Of a stretch of DNA of 64,000 nt, positions 26,894 to 34,202 are shown piece after piece. Positions within the stretch are counted from its first letter, which is position 1, and every line of letters begins with the position of its first letter. The stretch covers positions 122,853 through 186,852 of the forward strand of contig DESQ01000030.1 in NCBI GenBank assembly GCA_002361355.1, given 5' to 3'. The position numbers and the translations under genes were made by a program. The notes under the pieces were generated by a model. The model was not told the origin of the DNA. It did no database searches and worked only from the letters and a program-made list of their open reading frames with translations. This DNA is from Lachnospiraceae bacterium UBA3310 (GTDB lineage Bacteria > Bacillota > Clostridia > Lachnospirales > Lachnospiraceae).

Positions 26894-27454
26894 TTAAAAG
26901 TTTGGCGGGGTGCTGACCCACAAAAATACGGCGCCGCTTTTTCCGTTTGCCCGGATGTAATGTTCCGAGTCCGGCGTGAAATAGAAAGCGTCTCCTCTGG
27001 ATGCCTTGACTGTGCGGTTGCCTATTATAATGGTAATGGAGCCGGAGAGCACATAGCCGAACTCCTCCCCTTCGTGGGGCTGATCCGGATAGGTGGAACC
27101 GCCTTTCTCCAGAGTGACGCGGATGGGTTCCATCCTGTTTTTCTGGGCGTTTGGAATAATCCATTCAATCGTATTATGTAATTCAGTGTCTGTTTTTTCA
27201 AAGAAATCTTCTTTCCCAAAGACGATCTGCTCATCGTCCGCATCCCGGAAAAAATCTTTCAGGCTGGTGCCGAGACACTGCAGGATATCCACCAGAGTGG
27301 CGATGGAAGGCGATGTCACGTCATTTTCCAACTGGCTGATAAATCCTTTGGAAAGCTCGCAGCGGTCAGCCAGTTCCTCCTGCGTCAGCCCTTTTTTGAT
27401 TCGCAGTTCTTTGATTTTATTGCCCAGATCCATCCGGGCAGAAGTGTTATCCAT
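26894..27454 (-). CDS. XRE-cupin regulator of the polyamine operon (PuuR-like)
   Basis: The 186-residue protein has an XRE helix-turn-helix (about 10-65, LTQEELADRCELSKGFISQLE) followed by a cupin domain (about 110-180). This is the architecture of PuuR and related repressors that sense small metabolites such as putrescine. As first gene of the operon, behind a strong promoter and palindromes at 27480-27516, it probably represses itself and potABCD when polyamine is plentiful. The ligand is inference from context. Confidence 0.88.
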   Translation of the reverse strand: MDNTSARMDLGNKIKELRIKKGLTQEELADRCELSKGFISQLENDVTSPSIATLVDILQCLGTSLKDFFRDADDEQIVFGKEDFFEKTDTELHNTIEWIIPNAQKNRMEPIRVTLEKGGSTYPDQPHEGEEFGYVLSGSITIIIGNRTVKASRGDAFYFTPDSEHYIRANGKSGAVFLWVSTPPNF

Positions 27455-27479
27455 AAGTTCCCCCGTTTCGTAAAAAAGT

Positions 27480-27516
27480 CAGTAAATATAAACTTAAAGT
27501 TTACTAAAACTAAACG
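27480..27516 (-). promoter_or_regulatory. Palindromic operator cluster of the pot operon
   Basis: Just downstream of the -10 box the leader holds nested inverted repeats: AGTAAA...TTTACT (27481-27505), AAACT-TAA-AGTTT (27490-27502) and GTTTA...TAAAC (27500-27516). Such AT-rich repeated half-sites between promoter and start are typical XRE operators. Binding by the 26894 product is inferred. Confidence 0.6.
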
Positions 27517-27529
27517 TACACTGAGTTTC

Positions 27530-27557
27530 ATTATACAGGATAGATGATGTATGTCAA
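27530..27557 (-). promoter_or_regulatory. Consensus sigma-A promoter of the regulator-potABCD operon
   Basis: On the minus strand TTGACA (27557-27552), 16 bases, TATAAT (27535-27530). Both hexamers are perfect. Strong unregulated expression would be expected, which fits the need for the adjacent repressor and operator. Confidence 0.85.
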
Positions 27558-27590
27558 TGGAAAATGTAAAATAATATCAGAATTTAAGGA

Positions 27591-27619
27591 TTAACAAGAG
27601 AGGGATAATATGCTAAAAT
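27591..27619 (+). promoter_or_regulatory. Promoter of the lactonase gene
   Basis: TTAACA (27591-27596), a 17-base spacer, then extended -10 TGCTAAAAT (27611-27619). It is divergent from the pot promoter, with the two -35 regions 33 bases apart, so the pot regulator could affect both. Confidence 0.7.
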
Positions 27620-27642
27620 ATTCCTAAGACTGAGGAAAGGGC

Positions 27643-28716
27643 GTGGTTACAGCGATGAGTCAGGATAAATATGTGGCGTACGTGTCCACTTACACGACGG
27701 CAAAAGAGGATAATTACGGCATTAAAATCTATGATGTGGATATGAAGAACGGCAGAATGTCGGAGAAAAATCAGGTGGAGATCACAAACTCCTCCTATAT
27801 CTCCATCTCCCATAATGAGAAATTTCTCTACTCCATCACGGATTTTGGTGTGGAGGCATACAGGATACTGCCAGGCGGTGATTTGGAGGTTATAAACGAA
27901 GGATCGATCAATGGCATGAGGGGCTGTTATCTGTCTACGGACTATGAGGATAAGCTTCTCTTTGTGGGCGGTTACCATGACGGGAAGATTACGGTGCTGC
28001 GATTGCGGGAAGACGGCGGTATCGGAGAGATCACGGATGAGGTTTATCACAAAGGGCTTGGCAGTATTGCCGAGCGGAATTTCAGACCTCATGTAAACTG
28101 TGTGAAGATGACCAGGGACAACCATTATCTGTGCGCCGCGGATCTGGGACTTGATCATGTGAATGTGTACCGCGTGGATCATGTGAACGGTAAACTGAAA
28201 CCGATTGATATGATCAGAAGCGAGCAGGAGTCTGCGCCCCGCCATCTGAAATTTTCCAAGGATGGCAGAATATTATATATCGTACATGAATTAAAAAATT
28301 ATATTGACGTTTATACTTATGAGGAAATTCACGGGAATCCGGAGTTTGAAAAGATTCAGACGATTTCCACATTAAATGACTATCACGCGGGCGGTTCGGC
28401 GGCCAGCGCGCTGAATATTTCGGATGATTTTAAGTATCTGACAAGTTCCAATGCCGGAGATAACAGTGCGATTGTCTATAAGATTGATCAGAAGACGGGA
28501 ATGCTTACAAAGATACTCTGTCTGCCGATCAGCGGGGATTACCCCAAGGATGCAACGCTCTTCCCGGATAACAGACATCTGGTTTCTTTAAACCATGAGT
28601 CAAATACCATGACGTTTTTCACTGTAGATTTGAAGAACGGGCTTTTGGTGATGAACGGAAAAGAGATTAAGGTGGATCAGCCAAACTGCATTATTTTCCA
28701 CAAGCTGGCAGAGTAA
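27643..28716 (+). CDS. Lactonase-family beta-propeller protein (6-phosphogluconolactonase type)
   Basis: The 357-residue protein shows repeated propeller blades with family motifs (YVSTYTTAKEDNYGIKIYD, NFRPHVNCVKMTRDNHYLCAADLGLDHVNVYR, SAPRHLKFSKDGRILYIVHE). It matches the YbhE/Pgl lactonase family, which opens 6-phosphogluconolactone or related sugar lactones. The GTG at 27643 is well spaced from GAGGAAAGG; an ATG at 27655 is possible. No signal peptide. A structured repeat begins three bases after its stop. Confidence 0.83.
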   Translation: MVTAMSQDKYVAYVSTYTTAKEDNYGIKIYDVDMKNGRMSEKNQVEITNSSYISISHNEKFLYSITDFGVEAYRILPGGDLEVINEGSINGMRGCYLSTDYEDKLLFVGGYHDGKITVLRLREDGGIGEITDEVYHKGLGSIAERNFRPHVNCVKMTRDNHYLCAADLGLDHVNVYRVDHVNGKLKPIDMIRSEQESAPRHLKFSKDGRILYIVHELKNYIDVYTYEEIHGNPEFEKIQTISTLNDYHAGGSAASALNISDDFKYLTSSNAGDNSAIVYKIDQKTGMLTKILCLPISGDYPKDATLFPDNRHLVSLNHESNTMTFFTVDLKNGLLVMNGKEIKVDQPNCIIFHKLAE

Positions 28717-28719
28717 TAG

Positions 28720-28783
28720 CGCGAGAAGAACTTCTAATCACTTGCAGCATAGGCTGCTTCGCGAAGAAGTTCTAATTCTCGCG
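28720..28783. repeat. Multi-stem structured repeat, copy A (3' end of lactonase gene)
   Basis: Three nested stems: CGCGAGAA (28720-28727)/TTCTCGCG (28776-28783), GAACTTCT (28728-28735)/AGAAGTTC (28765-28772), and an inner hairpin GCAGC-ATAG-GCTGC (28744-28757), with TAA bulged on the 3' side and TTCGCGA in the junction. A second copy at 44688-44752 keeps the layout and loops, but several stem pairs differ in a compensating way. This supports selection for the folded form. Function and family unknown. Confidence 0.8.
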
Positions 28784-28785
28784 TA

Positions 28786-28813
28786 AGAGAATGCCTGAAA
28801 AGCGGCATTCTCT
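28786..28813 (+). terminator. Hairpin, possible terminator of the lactonase gene
   Basis: AGAGAATGCC (28786-28795) pairs perfectly with GGCATTCTCT (28804-28813) around TGAAAAGC. The tail GCATTGATTT has few T residues, so it may stabilise the 3' end or terminate weakly. Confidence 0.5.
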
Positions 28814-28824
28814 GCATTGATTTG

Positions 28825-28855
28825 GCATAGTCAGAAGTCCTCCTGCATATACATT
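28825..28855 (+). promoter_or_regulatory. spoIVA: Candidate sigma-E sporulation promoter of spoIVA
   Basis: GCATAGT (28825-28831) resembles the sigma-E -35 (kmATAtt), and CATATACATT (28846-28855) contains CATA or, in a shifted register, TATACATT, close to the -10 CATACAnT. Spacing is at the accepted 14-16 bases. spoIVA is a classic sigma-E gene in Bacillus. Predicted start of RNA is about 28860, inside the loop or 3' arm of the hairpin at 28838-28875. Confidence 0.55.
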
Positions 28856-28875
28856 TACCAGTATAGGCAGGAGGA
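28838..28875 (+). promoter_or_regulatory. Hairpin whose 3' arm is the spoIVA ribosome binding site
   Basis: TCCTCCTGC (28838-28846) pairs perfectly with GCAGGAGGA (28867-28875). After one A-G mismatch, TATAC (28848-28852) pairs with GTATA (28861-28865). The AGGAGG of spoIVA (28869-28874, start at 28883) is wholly inside the stem, and TTTTATT follows. Read-through RNA would hide the ribosome site or terminate; RNA from the promoter at 28825 would lack the 5' arm. Confidence 0.75.
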
Positions 28876-28882
28876 TTTTATT

Positions 28883-30370
28883 ATGGATATATTACAGAAT
28901 AGTACATATGACTTGTACAAAGATATACAGCGCAGAACGGGTGGAGAAATATATCTGGGCGTAGTGGGGCCGGTCAGGACAGGAAAATCTACTTTCATCA
29001 AGCGCTTTATGAATCTTCTTGTGATTCCCTACATGGAGGATGAGCATGAGCGGGAGCGGGCACAGGACGAAATGCCGCAGAGCGCCGGCGGAAAAACCAT
29101 CACCACGACGGAACCAAAGTTTATCCCAAAAGAGGCGGCTCATGTGAAGCTGGGAACTGACATTGATGTGAAGGTGCGTCTGATTGACTGCGTTGGGTAT
29201 ATGGTGGAGGGAGCCAGCGGCCACATGGAAAAGGATGAGGAGCGCATGGTCAAGACGCCATGGTCTATGGAGGAAATTCCTTTCACGAAGGCGGCGGAAA
29301 TCGGAACCAGAAAGGTAATCAGGGATCATTCCACGATCGGGATTGTGGTGACCTGCGACGGTTCTTTCGGGGAACTCGCCAGAGAGAATTTCCTGGAGGC
29401 GGAGGAGAGAACCATTAAGGAACTGCAGGCGCTTGGAAAGCCTTATATCGTACTTTTAAATTCTGCGAAACCCTATGCGGAGGAGACAAGAAATCTGGCG
29501 GACGAAATCAGTGAGAAGTATCATGTCACAGTTATGCCGATTAACTGTGAGCAGCTCAAAAAAGAGGATATCAATCACATTATGGAAAATATCCTCTATG
29601 AATTCCCGCTTACCATGATTGAGTTTTATATGCCAAAGTGGGTGGAGATGCTTCCTTATGACCACAAGATGAAGAAAGACATTATTGCAAAACTGAAACA
29701 GTTGATGGCGGACTTAAACCATATCCGTGATATTACGGCGGATCGGTTTTCCGTGGAGAGCGAATATATAAAGAAATGCAAACTGGACGGCGTGAATATG
29801 TCTGACGGCAGTGTACGGATTGTGCTGGATGTGGATGACGCCTATTACTATGAGATGTTGAGTGACCTGGTGGGTGAAAATATTGGCAGCGAATATCAGC
29901 TTTTAGCCACTCTGCGGGAGATGGCGAAGATGAAACGGGAGTATGTGAAGGTGCTGCACGCTCTGGAAGCGGTGCGCTATAAAGGCTACGGCGTGGTGAT
30001 GCCTGACCGCGAGGAGATCGTGTTGGAGAAACCGGAACTGATCAAACAGGGAAATAAATTCGGTGTCAAGATTAAGGCGGAGAGTCCCAGTATTCATATG
30101 ATAAAAGCAAGTATTGAGACGGAGATATCGCCCATCGTTGGGACGGAGGAGCAGGCGAGGGATTTGATCCAGTATATCTCTGACACGGGCACCAGCGAAG
30201 AGGGAATCTGGGAGACAAATATTTTTGGAAAGACCGTGGAGCAGCTTGTTAACGACGGTATTACGGGTAAGATTTCCATGATCAATGAGGAGAGCCAGGC
30301 GAAGCTGCAGGAGACAATGCAGAAGATTGTAAATGACTGTAACGGCGGAATGGTGTGCATTATTATTTGA
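28883..30370 (+). CDS. spoIVA: Stage IV sporulation protein A
   Basis: The ATG at 28883 follows AGGAGGATTTTATT and gives 495 residues, almost the length of Bacillus SpoIVA (492). The N-terminal P-loop GPVRTGKS (29-36) belongs to the TRAFAC-like ATPase domain that drives SpoIVA polymerisation. The central and C-terminal domains (for example ADRFSVESEYI, GVKIKAESPSIHMIKASIETEISPI) and the end GGMVCIII match the family, whose C-terminus anchors the coat basement layer to the forespore through SpoVM. It assembles as a shell on the forespore in the mother cell. No other coat genes adjoin it. Confidence 0.96.
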   Translation: MDILQNSTYDLYKDIQRRTGGEIYLGVVGPVRTGKSTFIKRFMNLLVIPYMEDEHERERAQDEMPQSAGGKTITTTEPKFIPKEAAHVKLGTDIDVKVRLIDCVGYMVEGASGHMEKDEERMVKTPWSMEEIPFTKAAEIGTRKVIRDHSTIGIVVTCDGSFGELARENFLEAEERTIKELQALGKPYIVLLNSAKPYAEETRNLADEISEKYHVTVMPINCEQLKKEDINHIMENILYEFPLTMIEFYMPKWVEMLPYDHKMKKDIIAKLKQLMADLNHIRDITADRFSVESEYIKKCKLDGVNMSDGSVRIVLDVDDAYYYEMLSDLVGENIGSEYQLLATLREMAKMKREYVKVLHALEAVRYKGYGVVMPDREEIVLEKPELIKQGNKFGVKIKAESPSIHMIKASIETEISPIVGTEEQARDLIQYISDTGTSEEGIWETNIFGKTVEQLVNDGITGKISMINEESQAKLQETMQKIVNDCNGGMVCIII

Positions 30371-30533
30371 TAGAAAATGAGCTAATAAAAACTAAAGACT
30401 AGCTAAATTTTAATTTAATGCTTGACAGGAGCTTGATCAGCATGATACCCTGAACATCGTGATTTCCATAATCTGTCACAGACAAAAGGGACAGAGAAAG
30501 AAAATTCAATATACGTTAAGAGAAGAAGAGATT

Positions 30534-31166
30534 ATGACAAAAATCAGGATGGATTTTATACCGTGTCTTTTGATTGGAGGGCTTTTGCTGGGGCTTGTGA
30601 CCTTTGCGGGCAACAAGTATCTGGAAAGCGCCAACGAGAAATATGACACACAGGAAATTCCGGAGGGGGAGATTGGCGGAGCTCCGTCTGCGGATACGCC
30701 ACAGGTAGGGAGTATTGCTGAAATGAAGCAGAACGATTTGTTTTATGTGGTCACGGAGGATTTCAATTATGAAATGTATCATCTTTTCTATGATGATAAG
30801 GAATGGAACGCTTTGGAACTTCCCTCCGGTGAAGTGGTATGTGTGCGGAGTAACAGTCGTGCTAGCGAGACAGTGGACGGCTATAAGATACAGACGCCGG
30901 TGGGATGTATCGTTTCCTTTGATGTGCCGGATTCCCTGGCAGACCAGTTGGATGATGAGAGAGGCATGACTTTTTCCGACACGTCCTTTTATGTGGATAT
31001 GATGGGAGGTCGTCTGGAGGCGCCTGATGATGACGAGATTAAATTCCGGTTTGACGCTTTGAGCGTGTTGGCGTTTTTCCTTGGCACGATTTTCTCCCAT
31101 ATGCTGGGCGCGAAGATAGGCATTCTGCCTCCGGTATTCCCGAAGCGGAAGAAATCGGAAGCATAA
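30534..31166 (+). CDS. Hypothetical membrane protein, two membrane segments
   Basis: The ATG at 30534 (210 aa) follows AGAGAAGAAGAGATT. A first hydrophobic segment (about 9-27, CLLIGGLLLGLVTFAG) and a second near the C-terminus (about 176-199, LSVLAFFLGTIFSHMLGAKIGI) flank an acidic extracytoplasmic region of about 145 residues. No known family recognised. A good terminator follows at 31184. Confidence 0.7.
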   Translation: MTKIRMDFIPCLLIGGLLLGLVTFAGNKYLESANEKYDTQEIPEGEIGGAPSADTPQVGSIAEMKQNDLFYVVTEDFNYEMYHLFYDDKEWNALELPSGEVVCVRSNSRASETVDGYKIQTPVGCIVSFDVPDSLADQLDDERGMTFSDTSFYVDMMGGRLEAPDDDEIKFRFDALSVLAFFLGTIFSHMLGAKIGILPPVFPKRKKSEA

Positions 31167-31183
31167 CATGGCATGACGGTATG

Positions 31184-31226
31184 AAAAGACCGTGACAGTT
31201 TACAGATAAGCTGTTGCGGTCTTTTT
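31184..31226 (+). terminator. Rho-independent terminator
   Basis: AAAAGACCG (31184-31192) pairs with CGGTCTTTT (31217-31225), with an inner ACAG (31195-31198)/CTGT (31211-31214) stem and a T-run inside and after the 3' arm. It ends the transcript of the 30534 gene. Confidence 0.85.
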
Positions 31227-31246
31227 GCTTTCATAGGATTCTTGAA

Positions 31247-31275
31247 TTGCGGCAGCAGGAAAAAGATGGTAAAAT
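31247..31275 (+). promoter_or_regulatory. Weak promoter candidate for the YczE-like gene
   Basis: TTGCGG (31247-31252), 17 bases, extended -10 TGGTAAAAT (31267-31275). The -10 is good and the -35 poor; the extended TG may compensate. Confidence 0.4.
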
Positions 31276-31312
31276 TTTAGGAAGGAACAGATGCGGAAGA
31301 GGGGATTACAAA

Positions 31313-31942
31313 ATGCAGGAACGTACGAGAAGAATATGGATGACGATAGTAGGTGTGCTGGTTTGTGGATTCAGCGTGGGGATGTTTAATTTCTCTGTGT
31401 TGGGATTAGATCCCTTTCAGGTGTTTACGCATGGAGTCTTTTTGGCACTGCCAGAGGGAAAACCGGGTTTTGGCACGGTGTATGCGGCGATCAATCTGTT
31501 GATGCTTGTGGTGATTTTTCTGGCAGATAAAAGTAAGATCGGTCTGGGAACGGTGATCAATATCTTTTTGCTTGGCTATGTGGTGGAATATTCTTCCCTG
31601 CTTTTTGAACGGCTTATCCCTGATCCTTCTTTACTTGTCAGGTTTGTTTTTCTTTTGCTGGGGATTGTCATTATGTGTTTTTCTTCGGCCCTCTATTTTA
31701 CGGCGGATATGGGTGTGTCGACTTATGACGCGGTTTCCCTGATTATCTCGGAAAAGAAGAAGTGGAAATTCCAGTTTTGCAGGATATCGTCAGATCTGAT
31801 CTGTACGATTGTGGGTTTTGCTTTTGGGGCGACGGTGGGAATCGGCACGGTGGTGACTGCGTTCTTCATGGGCCCGCTGATTGCGTTCTTTAACCGGACG
31901 GTGGCGGAGCCGATGAGGTATGGGAAGCGGGGTGAGAGTTGA
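31313..31942 (+). CDS. YczE/YitT-like membrane protein
   Basis: The ATG at 31313 follows GAGGGGATTACAAA and gives 209 residues with five hydrophobic segments. The early FNFSVLGLDPFQVFTHGVF and the central ALYFTADMGVSTYDAVSLI match the YczE/DUF6198 type of integral membrane proteins in Firmicutes. These are of unknown function and sometimes linked to transport. It lies just upstream of the pnp promoter. Confidence 0.72.
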   Translation: MQERTRRIWMTIVGVLVCGFSVGMFNFSVLGLDPFQVFTHGVFLALPEGKPGFGTVYAAINLLMLVVIFLADKSKIGLGTVINIFLLGYVVEYSSLLFERLIPDPSLLVRFVFLLLGIVIMCFSSALYFTADMGVSTYDAVSLIISEKKKWKFQFCRISSDLICTIVGFAFGATVGIGTVVTAFFMGPLIAFFNRTVAEPMRYGKRGES

Positions 31943-31943
31943 C

Positions 31944-31972
31944 TTGAAGTGAAAATGATTGAATGCTATAAT
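31944..31972 (+). promoter_or_regulatory. Promoter of the purine-salvage operon
   Basis: TTGAAG (31944-31949), 17 bases, extended -10 TGCTATAAT (31964-31972). The hexamer TATAAT is perfect. Predicted RNA start is about 31979, 40 bases before the start codon at 32019. Confidence 0.7.
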
Positions 31973-32018
31973 ACCGATAAAAGAGATGCCAATAAAAAAG
32001 TAGAAAGGCGGTAAACCT

Positions 32019-32852
32019 ATGAATCCTGTATATGAAAAACTTTTAAAGTGCTACGACTGTTATAAAGCCAAAATTGATTTTGAGCCCAGGGTGGCGGTAG
32101 TTCTCGGCTCGGGTCTTGGCAACTTCGCAAAGACCGTGGACGTGAAGGCAGAGCTTCCCTACAGCGAGATTGAGGGCTTCCCCGTTTCCACAGTGCCGGG
32201 ACATGCCGGGAAGTTTATTTTTGGTTATATCAACGAGATTCCTGTTGTGCTGATGCAGGGACGTGTACATTATTATGAGGGATATCCGATCACGGATGTG
32301 GTTCTTCCGACGCGCCTGATGAAGATGATGGGTGCGAAAATCCTGTTTTTGACCAACGCTTCCGGCGGCATCAATCCTGCATTCCATGCGGGGAGCCTGA
32401 TGCTGATTCGGGATCACATTTCCTGCTTTGCGCCGAATCCGCTGATTGGCCCTAATATTGACGAACTTGGAACCAGATTTCCGGATATGTCCCACGTCTA
32501 CGACGAGGAGTTGCAGGAGATCATTAAGGGCACTGCGAAGGAAAATGACATCGAGTTGTTTGAGGGTGTCTATGCACAGTTGACAGGGCCTTCTTTCGAG
32601 TCTCCGGCAGAGATTCAGATGCTATATAAGATGGGTGCCAGTGCGGTGGGCATGAGTACCGTGGTGGAGGCGATTGCGGCGAATCATATGGGAATGAAGA
32701 TATGCGGCGTTTCCTGCGTCAGCAATTTGGCGGCAGGCATGAACAGCGCGCCTCTGACCCATGAGGAAGTACAGGAAGCGGCAAATGCGGTGGCGCCTAA
32801 ATTTGAGAAGCTGTTGGTGGAGTCCATTACAAAGTTTGGAAAAGTGTTGTAG
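32019..32852 (+). CDS. punA: Purine-nucleoside phosphorylase (trimeric type)
   Basis: The 277-residue enzyme splits inosine, guanosine and deoxy forms with phosphate, releasing base and (deoxy)ribose-1-phosphate. Motifs of the trimeric class are clear: VVLGSGLGNF (phosphate loop), GRVHYYEGY, LTNASGGIN, GPSFESPAEI and GMSTVVEAI. It is first in a run with an MTA/SAH deaminase 43 bases downstream, forming a nucleoside-salvage unit. The start follows GAAAGGCGGTAAACCT. Confidence 0.94.
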   Translation: MNPVYEKLLKCYDCYKAKIDFEPRVAVVLGSGLGNFAKTVDVKAELPYSEIEGFPVSTVPGHAGKFIFGYINEIPVVLMQGRVHYYEGYPITDVVLPTRLMKMMGAKILFLTNASGGINPAFHAGSLMLIRDHISCFAPNPLIGPNIDELGTRFPDMSHVYDEELQEIIKGTAKENDIELFEGVYAQLTGPSFESPAEIQMLYKMGASAVGMSTVVEAIAANHMGMKICGVSCVSNLAAGMNSAPLTHEEVQEAANAVAPKFEKLLVESITKFGKVL

Positions 32853-32895
32853 GACTTGTCGTTGAAAAATAATACAGGGAAAAGGGAAAAGATAA

Positions 32896-34200
32896 ATGAA
32901 CTACAGGTTTTATCATGCAAAAATATTGACTATGAAGACGACAGACCTCATAGAAGGAGAACTCTGGGTACAGGATGATAAGATTCTCTATGTGGGGGAG
33001 GGCGGCGACATAGCGGCGATCTGTCAGTCCCTTTCCATAGAGAGCATTCTCTGGGATCGGGAGATTGACTGTGAAGGCAATCTTTTAATGCCTGGTTTTA
33101 AGAATGCGCATACCCATTCGGCGATGACCTTCCTGCGTTCCAGGGCGGACGATCTGCCGCTTTCTGACTGGCTGAACAACCAGGTGTTTCCGATGGAGGC
33201 AAAGCTTGACGGAGAGATGATTTATCATCTCACGAAGCTGGCGGTTTTAGAGTATTTAACCAGCGGCATTACTTCCATTTTTGATATGTATCTGACACCA
33301 GAGACCACAGCGAAAGCCTGTGTGGAGATGGGGATGCGGTGTGTGCAGGTTGGTGCCGTGAGCGGACAGGAGGGGTTCGCGGCTTCCCTCGCGCAGATGG
33401 AGGAGCGATACCAGACGCTTAACCAGTTAGACCCGCTGCACTCTTATTTTATTGGATTCCATGCGGAATATACCTGTTCCAAAGCCCTTCTTGAAGAGGT
33501 GGCGGCTATGGCGCACAAGTATAAGGCACCGGTGTTTACGCATCTTTCCGAGACAAAGTCGGAGACGGAAGGGTGCAGGGAACGCTACGGTATGTCACCT
33601 GCGAAGCTGTTGGATTCACTCGGCATGTTTGACTATGGCGGGGGAGGCTATCACTGTGTCTGGCTTGACGAGGAGGATATGGAAATCTTCCAAAAGAGGA
33701 ATTTAAGCGTAGTGACGAACCCCGGCTCCAACACAAAGCTTGCCAGCGGCATTGCGCCTATTTCTGCGTATCTGCAGCGGGGAATCAATGTGGCAATTGG
33801 TACGGACGGCCCTGCCAGCAATAATTGCCTGGATATGTTTAAGGAAATGTTTTTGGTTACGGGGCTTGCAAAACTGCGGGAGCAGGATGCGGCGGCTGTG
33901 GATGCGCTGGAGGTTTTGAAAATGGCAACGGTAAACGGCTCGAAAGCCATGAATCTGCCGGATACGGATGTGCTGGCAAAAGGGAAACAGGCGGATATCA
34001 TCATGATTGACCTGCATCAGCCCAACATGCAGCCCATCAATAATATTCCGAAAAATCTGGTCTACAGCGGCAGCAAACAAAATGTAAAGATGACCATGAT
34101 TCGGGGAAAGATTTTGTATGAGAACGGGCAGTTTACGAAAGCGTATGATGTGGAAGGAATCTACAGAAAGGCAAACGAGATTGTAACGAGTCTTGGCTGA
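32896..34200 (+). CDS. mtaD: Amidohydrolase, MTA/SAH (adenosine-type) deaminase
   Basis: The 434-residue zinc amidohydrolase has HTH (72-74) in NAHTHSAM, later metal and substrate residues in GFHAEY and THLSET, and the catalytic aspartate in IGTDGPASNNCLDMF. These match the 5'-methylthioadenosine / S-adenosylhomocysteine deaminase group. It converts adenosine-type nucleosides to inosine forms that the adjacent phosphorylase can split, fitting the operon. Other substrates, such as guanine-type or chlorohydrolase substrates, are less likely. The MutS-like gene starts two bases after its stop. Confidence 0.86.
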   Translation: MNYRFYHAKILTMKTTDLIEGELWVQDDKILYVGEGGDIAAICQSLSIESILWDREIDCEGNLLMPGFKNAHTHSAMTFLRSRADDLPLSDWLNNQVFPMEAKLDGEMIYHLTKLAVLEYLTSGITSIFDMYLTPETTAKACVEMGMRCVQVGAVSGQEGFAASLAQMEERYQTLNQLDPLHSYFIGFHAEYTCSKALLEEVAAMAHKYKAPVFTHLSETKSETEGCRERYGMSPAKLLDSLGMFDYGGGGYHCVWLDEEDMEIFQKRNLSVVTNPGSNTKLASGIAPISAYLQRGINVAIGTDGPASNNCLDMFKEMFLVTGLAKLREQDAAAVDALEVLKMATVNGSKAMNLPDTDVLAKGKQADIIMIDLHQPNMQPINNIPKNLVYSGSKQNVKMTMIRGKILYENGQFTKAYDVEGIYRKANEIVTSLG

Positions 34201-34202
34201 GG

